From the NCBI GenBank assembly GCA_037783415.1, contig JAZGTN010000009.1, positions 6,572,001-6,636,000 of the forward strand: a DNA stretch of 64,000 nucleotides, in the 5' to 3' direction. The translations under genes were made by a program, and so were the position numbers. This DNA comes from Leptasterias polaris. Taxonomy: Eukaryota; Echinodermata; Asteroidea; Forcipulatida; Asteriidae. Under the pieces are notes generated by a model. That model saw only the letters and a list, made by a program, of their open reading frames with translations. It searched no databases and had not been told where the DNA came from. This document shows, one piece after another, positions 1 through 10,149 of this stretch; position 1 is the stretch's first letter, and each line of letters opens with the position of its first letter.

Positions 1-106
1 ACTTTCAGAATACATAAATTAGATCGTACTTATGTACGACCTTGGCACTGAAAGAGTTAAAAGAAGTGTCAATAATTGTTTACTTGATATTGAACAAATA
101 TTAACC

Positions 107-258
107 TCAAATGTTACCAACACCAGCAGTTTTGATCGGCATGTCTTGCTGCTGGTGCTTCATCTTAACAAGCTTCTGTATGGTGAGATTACGAACTTTG
201 ACCTCTTGATCCAGGGAGTCTCTTTCCTGCAGTAGGTCAACGAGCTCCGCTGAAATTT
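107..258 (-). CDS. Probable terminal coding exon of minus-strand gene 1
   Basis: The acceptor is a long pyrimidine run followed by CCCTCAG (AG at 260-259). The exon encodes 49 residues and a TGA stop. It begins ISAELVDLLQERDSL, a heptad-like amphipathic helix, and ends GVGNI. No AATAAA occurs on this strand in the remaining 106 bases, so the 3' end of the transcript lies outside the window. A weak GTAACA lies just before the stop, so a further exon is possible. Confidence 0.68.
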
Positions 259-3200
259 CTGAGGGATGAAAAAAACCACAAAAAACCATCAAACTTCACC
301 TTTTCCTTATTTAGTGAGACTAATAAAGAATGTATATAAATGCCCATTTCAAAATGCCTACTGAAAAGATCAAGTATTGATAATTTTTGCAATAAATTGC
401 ATGAATTTTCTTATATGATTTGACTTGCCATCGTCACTTATAACTAAGGCATTTAACAAAAAATCCTGTTCTAAATCCTCCTTGCTTATAAAAATGGATG
501 CATATCATGATGGCATAATAAAATCATGGGCATTTTATAAGCAGGGCCCAATAACATAGAGCTGCTTAATGGCTGATTCTGTGTTTACTGCGAGAGTTTC
601 CATTACATAGCGCTGCTAACCGTAACCACACGTAAAAGGCATGCTTAACTTCCAGTGCTTACTTTATGAAAATGATTGATGTAACAATGCAAATAAACAC
701 GGTGAACGCACAAGCTGGCCACCTAATTTTCTTGCTTTTGTGAAATACATACTGTACGATTACGCTTTAAAGCAAATTTTTCTGCTATTAGTATAGTCAG
801 CATAAATATTTGCTTAAAAGTTACGCAGTGCTATGAAATTGGAAACCTAATAAAATGCAACAAAATAAATATTTCAATGCAATAAAATACGTGTTTGTAC
901 TAGTGAAGCAATGAGGTAAAAACAAATTAAAAAATCCATAACTGTGCAAAAAACTAAATTAAAATAATTACTCAGTGTAAATTTTTACTAATTATTGCAG
1001 TTTAAGCTGTAATGTTGGTTTGTTTATTTATAAAATAAAAGGTACATGTAACAAAATGAGGCAAATATATATCACAGTGCATACGGAACACTCTTTTAAA
1101 GGCATTGTATACTTTTGGTAACAGCTCAAAATCAGTGTTCACATTTTGTGTGATTCAACATATATGCATGAACAAACAAACCTGTGAAAGTTTGAGCTCA
1201 ATTGGTCATCGAGGTCACAAGAAAATAGTGAAAAGAGACCTTATGTGTTTTCTGTTTTTCAAACATCAAGTTTATTATCACGCGTGATAAAAACTATTGT
1301 TTTACTCATTTCTCAGAAACGATAGCATTTTAGGCAGAAATATTTTAAGGAACCCTTTCTACCATTACTTACTTTAAATCATGTAAGTTATGTGTGAATC
1401 TGTGAACATTTGTGTTTTTCAATCTTACCAATAGTGTACAGGGCCTTTAAAAGCCATTTACTTAATGTGGCATAATATTATAATGTTATCGTTTCAAGTT
1501 CAGTTCCTCAAAGCATCTGTATCAATAAAGAGAGGTTATAAGACAGCAATAAATCAATAGCTAGTGCAGCTAATGGCAATCAATTACCCAACCATGGTCC
1601 CAACCATCATACAAACACAATGTTCTACTTCAATTTATCACTCAATACAACCCCAGCAAGTGCAGCCTGGATGATTTGCATACATACATGTAGTGTACAG
1701 TTACATCCATTTTCACTACACTAACAAGGATTCAAATTCACTCAGTTGCTGGAGTACTTAAAAAGTAAACAACTTTGAGTCAAAAAAATTAAATAAATCA
1801 TCAAAAATATTAAAATGAGAAACTAGACTTAGCTCAATAGAAACAAAATATAAAAACATGAGAAATAAGACTTGGCTAAACACTGGGCTCGGAGAAAAAC
1901 TTTTGTGGCATAGGAGAGAACATACCACATGGCCTTAGCCTGGAATCGAACCAGGGCCACAGTAGTCAGAGGTGAGGGCTATACACCCCTTGCATAACGC
2001 GAAGCGCTGCAGGGACGCTGAAGTCACATGCAAGTTTTTACGCACAAAGAACAGCTATCGTCCAATGATCTGCCTCCTTTTGCCTCAGTGAGGGCGCTTT
2101 TTGAGAGTGTGGTGTCATGCAAGGGGTCTATTTGCACTTAGCCACCCATTGAAGTACAGGCCTGCATATAGAGTTAGTATAGCACTTGGTAAAGTCGGAT
2201 GCTTTAGCAATTATCAATCAGCAGCTGTAAGCTGCTCTGAAGCAAATTTTCAGAAATTGTTTTCTTTTACACGTACCTTTTATCATATTTTCACAATTAG
2301 ATACAACTTTCTTCATCTCAGCGGCACTCATTTTGTTCACTGCAATATAAGAAATTCAACTCGTTATAGTAATGTGAGAAAAGCATTTGTGTATTTAAAG
2401 CCAGAACTTAGGCTAGATGCTTGCTGGAGGTCAAACGAATATCTCACACTGTTACGCACTTACATGTTCCGGCAATTGGGGAGAAGTTTAGAACATTCAG
2501 CACCATAGGGAAGAAGAATCCACAATAATAACCAATTTTTTATATAACGCTTTTCATATGTTTTTTATATAACATTATTACCCCTGGTCACTGGGCCATT
2601 ATTTCATTCCTTAAACCATCTCAGCTCCCTGGGGAGTATACAGCCTGTGCAACAAATATGCGCTACTAAGCTAAATCAATCACAAGAACCATCTCTGCCC
2701 TCACAGGTACCCATATTACCCCTGGGTGGAGAGAAGCAATTATAGTTAAGTGTCTTGCTCAGGGACACAAGTGTCACGACCGGGACTCGAACCCACACTC
2801 TGCTGAACAGAAACACCAGAGCTTGAGTTCGGTGTTCTTATCCACTCGGCCACGACACCCCAAATCAGGGAGATTTTCAAATTTGTTCATCAAAACATGG
2901 ACAGATTGGTTTATTTTCAGGGACTCCTTTCTGCAGAATCAGTGAGAGTTGGCAGCTTTGCTACCCTAATGCAGCAATCCTAACCATGACCCTTACTCGA
3001 GCTTGAACTCGAATCCTAACCCAAAGAGTGTGTAGATCGAAACATACATGTAGGGTTGTCAAACTCTTCTAAAGATATTTTTATGGTGTGTGCCATCAGT
3101 GTGTCTGACATACATTACATACAGGTACATGTAGTTCCTCCTATAGACAAGAATTTTTGAGCATGAAACCAGGCTTTCTGCTTAGAACTTCTCACCCATA

Positions 3201-4459
3201 GCCTACCCTCTTGCTTTGCTGAGATGTAGAACAAAGCTCCATTCCAACAGCTTTATTCCACATACAGACATACTGTACTGTACACTCATCTCTATGGAAC
3301 TCCTTGGCTGGTGCATGTTTCCCTCCATCCTACAATTCAGACTGTTTTAAGAGGATATATCCATTCCTAGCTTCAGCCCCCCTGTGTTATTTTCATCTTT
3401 AATGTTTTCCTTCTTGTAGCCCCTTTAGCAAGAGTGTCTTTTAGTCTTGTTTGGGGTAAGCTTGCAAAAAATACCCCCAAACCCCACCAAAAACATCGTA
3501 AAAGCAGAGTGAATGTTCATAATAAAACACAAACAAATCATTAGGCAGTTAAAGAATTACTTACATTGCTCTTTGTTTACTTTCTGTTTGTTACTCCATC
3601 TTCGTGTTTCACTCTCAACGTCTCGTTTCTCCGCCCCTTCATCTTGAAGAGACAAGACATGGCAAAGTTTATCTGACCGTAGCGTCAGTCCCTCTGACGT
3701 TTCGATTTTGTTGCTACTGACTCTTGTTAATTTGTCAGACAGTTGATCATTCTCAGATGCTTTCTTAAAGTTTTTGTCGTCCTTTGACGACAGTGGGTTA
3801 CGACTTTTGATGTCTCGCACATCAGGCACTGTGGTGATTCGGGTGATTGGGGTTTCTGTGACGATACTCTGGGTTTTGCGCACAACATTGTCGTCACTCT
3901 GCGATTGGGTCAGACGTGATCCGTAGAGATACTTGGTATAGCTCTTCCTCAACTCTACGGAGCCTGATTCACAACTGCTTAGATTAAGCTCACTGTTCCG
4001 TCTGAAGATGTCCGTCTCTGAAACTCCTTTAAGAGTGACAGGGCTGCTTGACCGTGTACAGGGGTTACTGTGTACCTCCAGAAGATTCTTCCTATTTTTC
4101 ACATCTTCATTCTTGGAGTAATTGACGAGCCACTGGAGTTTGTCACCGATGGTTTCTCGAGCTCCAAGGGATGAAAAGTCTTTAGGGACACTGCATCCCC
4201 GCCGGTGAGGAAAAGGACTTCTGGATTTCTTTACGAGTCTTTGATGTTCTTTAACAAGACAGGTCTCATGTGCTTTTACTCCGCTGTGAAGAACATCCGG
4301 CAATTGATTGAACCCAATCTGGATTGGCCCTCTAGGGGTGGGTTTCTTGGGGCAGAGGTGGCATGTCGTCAGTGATTCACCGGTTTCCAGGCCACAGATG
4401 CTGCACTCGCTCGGCTCGAGATTGATCGAGACGAAGCTCGTATCTTCCTCTTCTTGCAT
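107..4459 (-). CDS. Three-exon gene model: N-terminal zinc-binding cluster, C-terminal coiled coil
   Basis: Spliced model of about 369 residues, with coding exons 4459-3565, 2339-2277 and 258-107. Each junction is phase-compatible: exon 1 leaves one base (t) before GTAAGT, exon 2 starts with two bases after a TTATATTGCAG acceptor and leaves one base before GTACGT, and exon 3 starts with two bases after TTTTTTTCATCCCTCAG. The joined frame stays open to a TGA at 107-109. The N-terminus has CxxC (residues 19 and 22), CxxC (33 and 36) and HxxC (64 and 67), which looks like a zinc-binding module. The middle is Ser/Thr/Lys-rich and probably disordered. The last 70 or so residues are Leu/Glu/Lys-rich and coiled-coil-like. 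From memory only, the tail pattern (ELVxLL..RDxL) faintly resembles the schwannomin-interacting-protein coiled coil. I do not recognise the family and infer no function. A SINE sits in the first intron and a MITE-like element in the second. Confidence 0.72.
546..842. mobile_element. Degenerate MITE-like element, family 'GCCCAATTTCATAGAGCT'
   Basis: The left end (GCCCAATAACATAGAGCTGC) and the right end (GCTATGAAATTGG) are imperfect inverted copies of one another and match the clearer element at 18091-18263. An internal TACATAGCGCTGCTAA segment repeats the terminal motif, suggesting nesting or internal duplication. It lies in the second intron of minus-strand gene 1. No coding capacity is visible. 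Confidence 0.4.
1930..2000 (-). mobile_element. tRNA-derived SINE fragment
   Basis: The reverse complement carries a perfect RNA polymerase III B-box, GGTTCGATTCC, at 1952-1942, preceded by a T-arm-like CCTCACCTCTGACTACTGTGG. The A-box side is weak, so this is a decayed SINE head, not a functional tRNA. It is intronic in minus-strand gene 1. Confidence 0.5.
2277..2339 (-). CDS. 63-bp internal exon of minus-strand gene 1
   Basis: The exon is flanked by an AG acceptor (GAATTTCTTATATTGCAG) and a GTACGT donor. It starts with two bases, encodes 20 residues beginning NKMSAAEMKKVV and ends with one base. These phases fit exactly between the large 5' exon and the exon at 258-107. The peptide is helical and charged and extends the C-terminal coiled coil. 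The evidence is splice sites plus phase; a short exon could be coincidence, but the three-way phase agreement makes that unlikely. Confidence 0.65.
2537..2861 (-). mobile_element. SINE with tRNA-Leu/Ser-like head and conserved central domain
   Basis: Read on the minus strand, the element starts GGTGTCGTGGCCGAGTGG (A-box), has a long variable arm and a B-box GGTTCGAGTCCC (2793-2782). It then continues into a tRNA-unrelated body with GTGTCCCTGAGCAAGACAC and CACCCAGGGGTAATATGGG and an AT-rich tail near 2537. This arrangement is typical of deuterostome SINE superfamilies (established knowledge; exact family not assigned). It lies in an intron in the same orientation as the gene. Confidence 0.7.
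2862..3556. other. Intronic sequence, nothing recognised
   Basis: This part of the first intron of minus-strand gene 1 contains no open frame with usable splice sites that I would defend. A GGTGAGAAG donor-like string near 3189 (minus strand) has no convincing exon behind it. Confidence 0.5.
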
Positions 4460-4552
4460 TCTGTTTCCGCTTTAATTCTCGAACACTTCAAGGGCAATGT
4501 GATATCAATTGGTGACAGACATTACACCCAAGACTCCACTTTCAACGAGTAT
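3565..4552 (-). CDS. Exon with start codon and zinc-binding cluster (minus-strand gene 1)
   Basis: This 988-base exon begins after a strong acceptor (TGATTGTTTTCCTCAG, AG at 4554-4553) and ends at a consensus GTAAGT donor. Bases 4552-4460 would be 5' UTR. Translation starts at the ATG 4459-4457, which has A at -3 and an in-frame TAA 15 bases upstream, so this start is well supported. It encodes 298 residues plus one base, including the Cys/His pairs at residues 19-67, then a long polar Ser/Arg/Lys-rich stretch without obvious domain structure. Confidence 0.75.
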
Positions 4553-4635
4553 CTGAGGAAAACAATCATAAATCAAACTTACAATTTTAAAATTCAGAAT
4601 CACAGATCATTTTAAAAGAAGAATGTACATTTAAG

Positions 4636-4676
4636 AGGCCCCCTATAAGTCAAATTTGTTGACTAACAGGGGGCCT
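4636..4676. repeat. 41-bp imperfect inverted repeat
   Basis: AGGCCCCCTATAAGTCAA pairs with TTGACTAACAGGGGGCCT around a 5-base loop, with 15 of 18 positions complementary. It lies upstream of the ATG-bearing exon of gene 1, in the likely 5' intron. Confidence 0.6.
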
Positions 4677-4875
4677 ATAAGGGTGAATCTTTTACATTTT
4701 GTAGTAATTTCTCATTTGTATGATTTCAGCTTCTAATTTATCCCAAACTAATACTATAGGCCTAGACAAAGAAAAAAGGTAAGAAATGAATTTGCCTTTG
4801 TGTGGAGTTTGTTTAAATGTTTACAGAGAAATGTAGCCAGCTCCCGATCAGCTGTGCTGTGGGCACCACTAGCCC

Positions 4876-4952
4876 TACTCCAAGAACTATGAGGCCCGTT
4901 CTGTTATCGTAGGCATAGCGGAACAAAACCTCATACTATAGTTCTAGGAGTA
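4876..4952. repeat. 77-bp palindromic element, with a solo half-copy downstream
   Basis: The left arm (TACTCCAAGAACTATGAGG) and the right arm (CCTCATACTATAGTTCTAGG) are inverted copies, with inner segments GTTCTGTTATCG and CATAGCGGAACA also roughly complementary. A third copy of the motif, AACTATGAGGTTTGTTCCGC, occurs near 5143-5162, so the sequence is repetitive. It resembles a very short MITE or a foldback remnant. Confidence 0.5.
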
Positions 4953-5790
4953 TCACAGCCCTTTGATTTTTTTGACATTTTTGAAAAAGGCACCAGTAGG
5001 AGAGTGTTTTGTAGGAGAGTGATACACTACTCCTACCCTAGAGATGTAAAGCTGTTGCGCTAACAACCCAACAAGACAATAGTGTAACATTAACAACCTC
5101 AGTCTTGGAGTACATGTAGGGTACTCTTTACTTAAACTATGAGGTTTGTTCCGCTATCGTGGAGATGATACTTTAACGAACCTTTCTATTTATACATTGT
5201 ATTGTAAGACTGAGTAGGGCTGCAATTCATCTTGTCTAAAATTTGATTCAGCAACAAGAGAAAAACACCGAAGTCCAGACCATTCAGTAATAGTTCACAA
5301 AAGACAAGCATTGTGACATTACAGTTAGAAACAAACAATAACCATAATAACAAGGTTTTGTACTGAATATTTATTAATTGTAAGTTTCACTCTACGTGCT
5401 CTTGAATCCTACCTCCATGCTCTACTACTTGACTATGTAGTATCTTTCATCGTTTCTTTTTCTAGTTTCTATTCTCATGTGTGACTGTACGTTTTACATA
5501 ATTTCTAATTACAAACCAGAGACTAAATGTTTAAACAACCATCATTCATGGAGGAAGGAAAAATTCCCCCACTTAAAAATGTCAATTCAACTGGTTGTTG
5601 CTCATCGTAGCTTTGTTATTGTGCATCCTCCATTTTGTTTCGCATATAAAATTTAATGACAAACTGACAGACATGACTGCGCATTGACTGGGTAGCCATG
5701 GTAGCGCTACAAATTACATAAAATAATTCTCAGTAAAAATGTTTCAAGATTTGAGGAGTCTGTTGTTCATTTTAATAAAATGATACTCAC
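4953..5790. other. Non-coding stretch, probable 5' intron of gene 1
   Basis: Apart from the half-copy of the palindromic element near 5143-5162, I see only AT-rich sequence without convincing exons on either strand. Confidence 0.4.
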
Positions 5791-5935
5791 TGTGTGAAGA
5801 ATATCTCTCAGAAATAAACCTTCAATTGTGACAAAGAAAACCAGCCACACCACCACACAACTTGGCGTCTTTCAGATCTTGCTCTGCAATGTACTGTGTA
5901 TACTAAAAACTGGAGTTTCGCTTCGCGTCACACAA
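5791..5935 (-). other. Candidate 5' untranslated exon of minus-strand gene 1
   Basis: On the minus strand the sequence around 5791 reads CACACA followed by GTGAGTATC, a good donor, 1.2 kb upstream of the acceptor of the ATG-bearing exon. The region just upstream (to about 5960) is locally richer in CpG and includes a TGTGACGCGAAGCG segment, as expected near a transcription start. The upstream edge is a guess. No coding is implied. Confidence 0.3.
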
Positions 5936-5959
5936 TGAGTACCGGACAATGTTTTGGTT

Positions 5960-6567
5960 GACAAACGGATATAATATTAGAACGTGTAGTACATGTCCGT
6001 CCGAAAAAAATATAATATCACTATTTTCTCAACCATTAGATGACATTAAACTCACCATTAGACTTTCAAAGTGACCTTTAGTAACCATACACTGTTGTTA
6101 CTTTCAAATACATTTAGAAGCTAAGTTATGAAGTGGACATGAAATACTTTTTAAAAATGTTTCCATCATGACGTCACACCGGTGCAGATCTCGCTAACGC
6201 AATCAATCAGCTAGACACAAACAAGTGCAAGTGGCAGACTCAACAATAGGAATTAGGGCGGACGTCCTAGCCTTGTAATGTTAACCACTCCCGAAAGTTC
6301 AACAAAGAATCTATTCAGGTTCGGCGTGCGTGCCATGACGACACAATAATGCCAACTCGGTTAACTTAAAACTGTGTTGGGATCGGCACACTGCAATGGG
6401 GCGCCAACATTCATAAACAGGTGCAGCGATAACAGCAGAGGGTCCCACGTTGACCCAGTTCCCAAGCACCCCTGATTCAGGAAGTTCACCAAAACAAAGC
6501 CCACAAAACGAAACAAGTGGCACACCCTCTATTTTTCTAGTGAAGGAAAATGCTGATCAGATGGAAC
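5960..6567. other. Intergenic, no gene seen
   Basis: Short open frames here overlap each other on both strands and have no splice or start context. The GC content rises towards 6500, next to a poly-G run. Confidence 0.4.
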
Positions 6568-6593
6568 GGGGGGGGGGGGGGGGGGGGGGGGGG
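6568..6593 (+). repeat. Poly-G run, 26 bases
   Basis: An uninterrupted run of G in otherwise mixed sequence. On single-stranded DNA or RNA it could form G-quadruplex structures. It is also an error-prone length for sequencing. Confidence 0.9.
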
Positions 6594-6913
6594 AGGCGTT
6601 GCCCGCGCTCAGAATACTTGTCCCCCATGAGATCGGAAAAATGCACAAAATGATTGGCTCGAAACCTTGAATAGCCCACTGAATTAAGTCCTTGCCCCGC
6701 CTGCATGCCCCCGCCTGCCCCATTTCCAACAGCCGTGTCTTTTGCCCAGCTTGGGTCCGTCGGCTGTGAATCTTTCAGTATTTGATGATGGAATATGTTT
6801 TTAATAAATACAATTTTAATTGTGTTTTACTCTTTGTGCTTCAGTTGGTTCATAGAGCAAGAACTATGGTCGATTGCATCCGGTCCTTGCTCTATGGTTG
6901 CATCTATACTATA

Positions 6914-7457
6914 GGGTGCGTTCGATTAGCTTCCCCGGGTCGACCCCGGTCTGCTCATCTGGGTGAGCCCCTAACAATGAGCTAATCGAACACCAACTTC
7001 CCCCAGCATTCACACCGATGCATCTTGGGACAGCCGACCGGAAGTACTTCCATTTTGTGCCGTATGTCCGATACTTTCCGTGGATTCACGAAAACATCGT
7101 AAAATAATTATTCTCAAGGTAAAACTGCAACGTTAAACAATTTGTACAACCCTACAGTGATACAAAGGTACCCGGCTTCGAATAAAAAAATACTTATTGC
7201 TCACAAAAACGCTGTTGCAATGGCGAAACTGTGTGTCAAACTTCCTAAAATGTCCCGCTGAATTACAAACAAAATGGTGGCCATTGAGAAAGTTTTTCGC
7301 CGTGACGTCATGAACTAGGGTCAGCCCCAAGTAACCCGCTCCACGAGCAGGGCACTTGGGTCTCACCCGGGTGAGCCACAGCAATGACGTCAGAGCTATT
7401 CGAACGCACTGGGGTCAGCGACCTGGGTCGACCCGGGGAAGTTAATCGAACGCACCC
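6914..7457. mobile_element. Non-autonomous DNA transposon with GGGTGCGTTCG termini, copy 1
   Basis: The element starts GGGTGCGTTCGATTAGCTTC and ends with the inverted sequence GAAGTTAATCGAACGCACCC. The inverted repeats continue inward through CCCGGGTCGACCC. It is flanked by ATA on both sides (6911-6913 and 7458-7460), a possible 3-bp target duplication. It is 544 bp with no transposase and is GC-rich internally. It carries two TGACGTCA palindromes (near 7303 and 7384). The TIR start is reminiscent of PIF/Harbinger-type MITEs, but I cannot assign the superfamily. Confidence 0.7.
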
Positions 7458-7471
7458 ATAATGATCGTTAA

Positions 7472-7567
7472 ATCGCCATCTTGGATTAGAAGCGCGCCAT
7501 CTTGGATTAGGAGCGCGCCATCTTGGATTAGAAGCGCGCCATCTTGGATTAGAAGCGCGCCATCTTT
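7472..7567 (+). repeat. 21-bp tandem repeat (about 4.5 copies)
   Basis: The unit GCGCGCCATCTTGGATTAGAA is repeated with single-base changes immediately after the right end of the transposon-like element. Open frames through it are an artefact of a 21-bp period being divisible by three. The core GCCATCTTGG matches the YY1-type motif (established motif); any function here is unknown. Confidence 0.85.
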
Positions 7568-7624
7568 TTACGTCAACTGGCGCCCGCACCCTGCTGAATT
7601 GATGCGTCCTAGAGTCAATGTCGG

Positions 7625-7810
7625 GGTACCCGTGGGTTGGGGTATTCGTTGGTGTTCCGACGTCTGCCCACGATGTGTGCAACGGCAGCCGGATACCCGC
7701 ATTGGTCGGCCATGCGTGGGGTGGTTGGGGTCTGCGTTGGTGTTCCGATGTCTCCCCGCGAAAGCGTGCAACGGTAGCTGGACACCCGCATTGGTCGGCC
7801 CTTGCGTGTT
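7625..7810 (+). repeat. 88-bp tandem duplication
   Basis: GGTGTTCCGA recurs at 7651 and 7739, followed in both copies by a CGTCT..CC segment, GTGCAACGG and CCCGCATTGGTCGGCC. A partial third copy (GGTGTTCCAACGTCTCCCCG..GTGCAACGGCAT) lies at about 8548-8587, beyond the second GGGTGCG element. This suggests a tandem array that was interrupted. Confidence 0.7.
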
Positions 7811-7862
7811 TCATATCCGTCAGGCATGTTTTGGGGGGTTTTTCGCGGCGGGGGTAGTCAAT

Positions 7863-8373
7863 GGGTGCGTTCGATTAGCTTCCCCGGTTCGACCCCGGTA
7901 TGCTCATCAGGGTGAGCCCCTCACCATGAGCTAATCGAACGCCAACTTCCCCCAGCATTCACACCGATGCATCTTGGGACAGCCGACCGGAACTACTTCC
8001 ATTTTGCGCCGTACATACTTTCCGTGGATTCACGAAAATATCGTAAAATAATTATTATCAAGGTAAAGCCAAGCCCACATCAGTGATACAAAAGTACCCG
8101 GTTTCAAATAAAAAAATACTAACTGCTCATCACCCAAACGCTGCTTTAATGGCGAAAATTTGTGTCAAACTTCCTAAAATCTCCCGCTGAATTACAAACG
8201 GTGGCCATTGAGAAAGTTTGTCGCCGTGACGTCATGAACTAGGGTCAGCCCCAAGTAACCCGCTCCACAAGCAGGGCACTTTGGGTCTCACCTGGGTGAG
8301 CCACAGCAATGACGTCATAGCTATTAGAACGCACTGGGGTCAGACCTGGGTCGACCCGGGGAAGCTAATCGAA
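7863..8373. mobile_element. Non-autonomous GGGTGCGTTCG element, copy 2 (right end damaged)
   Basis: The left 100 or so bases and most of the interior match copy 1, including the CATCTTGGGACAGCCGACCG stretch and the two TGACGTCA sites. The right terminus stops matching after GAAGCTAATCGAA, where CGCACCC would be expected, so it is truncated or mutated. The orientation is the same as copy 1, 949 bp away. Confidence 0.68.
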
Positions 8374-8627
8374 GCGGAGCTTGCGTGAGCGTCAGATGAT
8401 TTGTGGGTGTTGATTTTGGGATAAATTTGGCATATTCAAAACATAAACATGGGGTTTTGCCAGTCTTTAAATTTGCGTTCGCTGTTTTGCATTTTTGTGC
8501 ATTCTGGGAAATTTCAAGTGCCGGACACTGCTTACTCGGTTCGGCACTGGTGTTCCAACGTCTCCCCGCGATTGTGTGCAACGGCATACTAATTATAGCG
8601 AGATGATTGATTTCAAATGCAGTTCAA

Positions 8628-8645
8628 GGGGGGGGGGGGGGGGGG
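8628..8645 (+). repeat. Poly-G run, 18 bases
   Basis: An uninterrupted run of G shortly after the partial third copy of the 88-bp repeat. Confidence 0.9.
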
Positions 8646-8869
8646 ATAATCCTAATTTATACGGATACTGCATATTTTCTGAACGATGCTTTGTCTTCTT
8701 CCACCTCATTTTTTTATTGAGGTAAATCATCCTATGTCTCTTTATAATGTTTTCCTTTTATTATTTCTTTCATAAATTGATTGCTTACGTTACTCATGGA
8801 CTGAATAACAACATAACATTCACAAAGACAAGCATTACCGAATATTAGTCGTTACCTGCATTTAGTGGT

Positions 8870-9670
8870 GTAGGCCTAAATACAACCAATAATTTCCGAG
8901 CAATAAAGAAATAAAGAAACAAGGCATAAAGAAAGCAAGAAATAACGACACAATGCAAAAGGGAAAGGGACAAAAATAAAGCCTCCTCCAAACAAGCATA
9001 TACAAAAAGAAATCAAAGACAGACAGAAAGGAACAAACAAAGGCAAACGCCGGAAAACACACAAATCATTTTTATTTTATTTTCGTTTCTTATTTGAATC
9101 TTTAGACGTACGATGAATCAAATTTGAACATCAGGGTCCGTCAAGACAAATAAACAAGTTTACAATACTGTCATCAACAAAATGTGACACAATCACACCC
9201 CTGTAACACTTAACATTATTATTGTATTATCAACCATTTACAAAATCTAGAACAACGAAATAAGGAAACAAACACATCCATGCACACCCGAAATAAATTT
9301 AAAAACACACAGAAATAGTGACATAGAAGCATCGAAATGAACTGTAACATAGTGACATAAAAACATTACAAAATAAACGTCAACGTAGATATCAAGAAAC
9401 ATAAAGATAAATTATAGGCCCCCCTATGGAACTAAGGAAATAACGTAACTAACACATAAACTAAACAAACAAATAAAATGACCAAGTCAGAAAAACATAT
9501 AATTCAAGAAACACCGAAATATACTGAGAAAATACAAAGTTCACCACGGGCAAACACGGATATACAGAAAGAAAAATTATAGAAACAAAGACACATTTAA
9601 AAAATAAAGAAATAGAGACACAAAGAAATCAAGACATAAAGAAAAAAGGAAATTTACATAAATTCAAACA
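8870..9670 (+). repeat. A-rich, T-poor low-complexity block
   Basis: About 800 bases built of degenerate short words such as AAAGAAA, ACATAAAG and GAAACA, with marked depletion of T on the plus strand. It looks like an old, diverged minisatellite or polypurine-like tract. The minus strand yields hydrophobic Phe-rich frames that reflect composition only. Confidence 0.65.
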
Positions 9671-10110
9671 TTTTACCACTTGAATTTTAGGAGCACAGAA
9701 GCATCATGGATTACTCAGGCCTTTGTTAGATATTCAAAAAGCCCTGATATATCAAAAACCCTATGTCAAGCATGCATCATTGCCTTAGTAATACCCTTCC
9801 CAAATATTAAAACACAACCCCCCCAACTTATGCTTCGTAGTCGAGAAAAGGGGCGAGAAGGGTGAGGGAAGGTGACGTTTCGACCGCACTCAACACTTTG
9901 CATGCTCAACATTATTTTTATCATAAGACATAACTACATTGCGTACTGATTTTAAATCAATCAATCAATCATAATACGTTTATTCAATATTTTAAATATC
10001 TTTACCAAACCAATCCTGACAATTATAAGCTCTGATATCCTCTCCAATTACCCCCCCCCCCCCCCTTACCCCGTGCACTTTGTCACATTTTATAGGCAAG
10101 ACTCGCGCCC
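9671..10110. other. Intergenic, with (TCAA)n retroelement-like tail and poly-C
   Basis: AATCAATCAATCAATCATAA at about 9955-9974 resembles the short-repeat tail of a truncated non-LTR retroelement read on the minus strand. A run of 15 C lies at 10051-10065. No gene is visible. Confidence 0.35.
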
Positions 10111-10114
10111 ACCT

Positions 10115-10149
10115 AGCGGGTGCCGCGCGAAGCGCGGCATCCCGCTAGT
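10115..10149. repeat. Strong GC-rich hairpin ending in CTAG
   Basis: CTAGCGGGTGCCGCGC and GCGCGGCATCCCGCTAG pair around a GAA loop with one bulged base. A GC-rich hairpin at a CTAG followed by T recalls Helitron or Helentron 3' ends (established structural feature). The hairpin here includes the CTAG instead of preceding it by about 10 bases, and I see no matching 5' end, so this assignment is speculative. Confidence 0.5.

Noticed and set aside
2101..2508. Plus-strand frame of 135 codons
   Set aside because: It starts at TTG, not ATG, and is antisense to the 63-bp exon and adjoining introns of minus-strand gene 1.
1942..2861. Functional tRNA genes
   Set aside because: The B-boxes are good, but cloverleaf arms are incomplete and the sequences continue into SINE bodies.
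6568..6729. Gly-rich or Pro-rich peptides across poly-G
   Set aside because: They are translations of a homopolymer run, with no other coding support.
7308..7814. Long minus-strand open frame (168 codons) and overlapping frames on both strands
   Set aside because: It runs through transposon termini, the 21-bp repeat (period divisible by three) and the 88-bp repeat in GC-rich DNA; the peptide repeats only reflect the DNA repeats.
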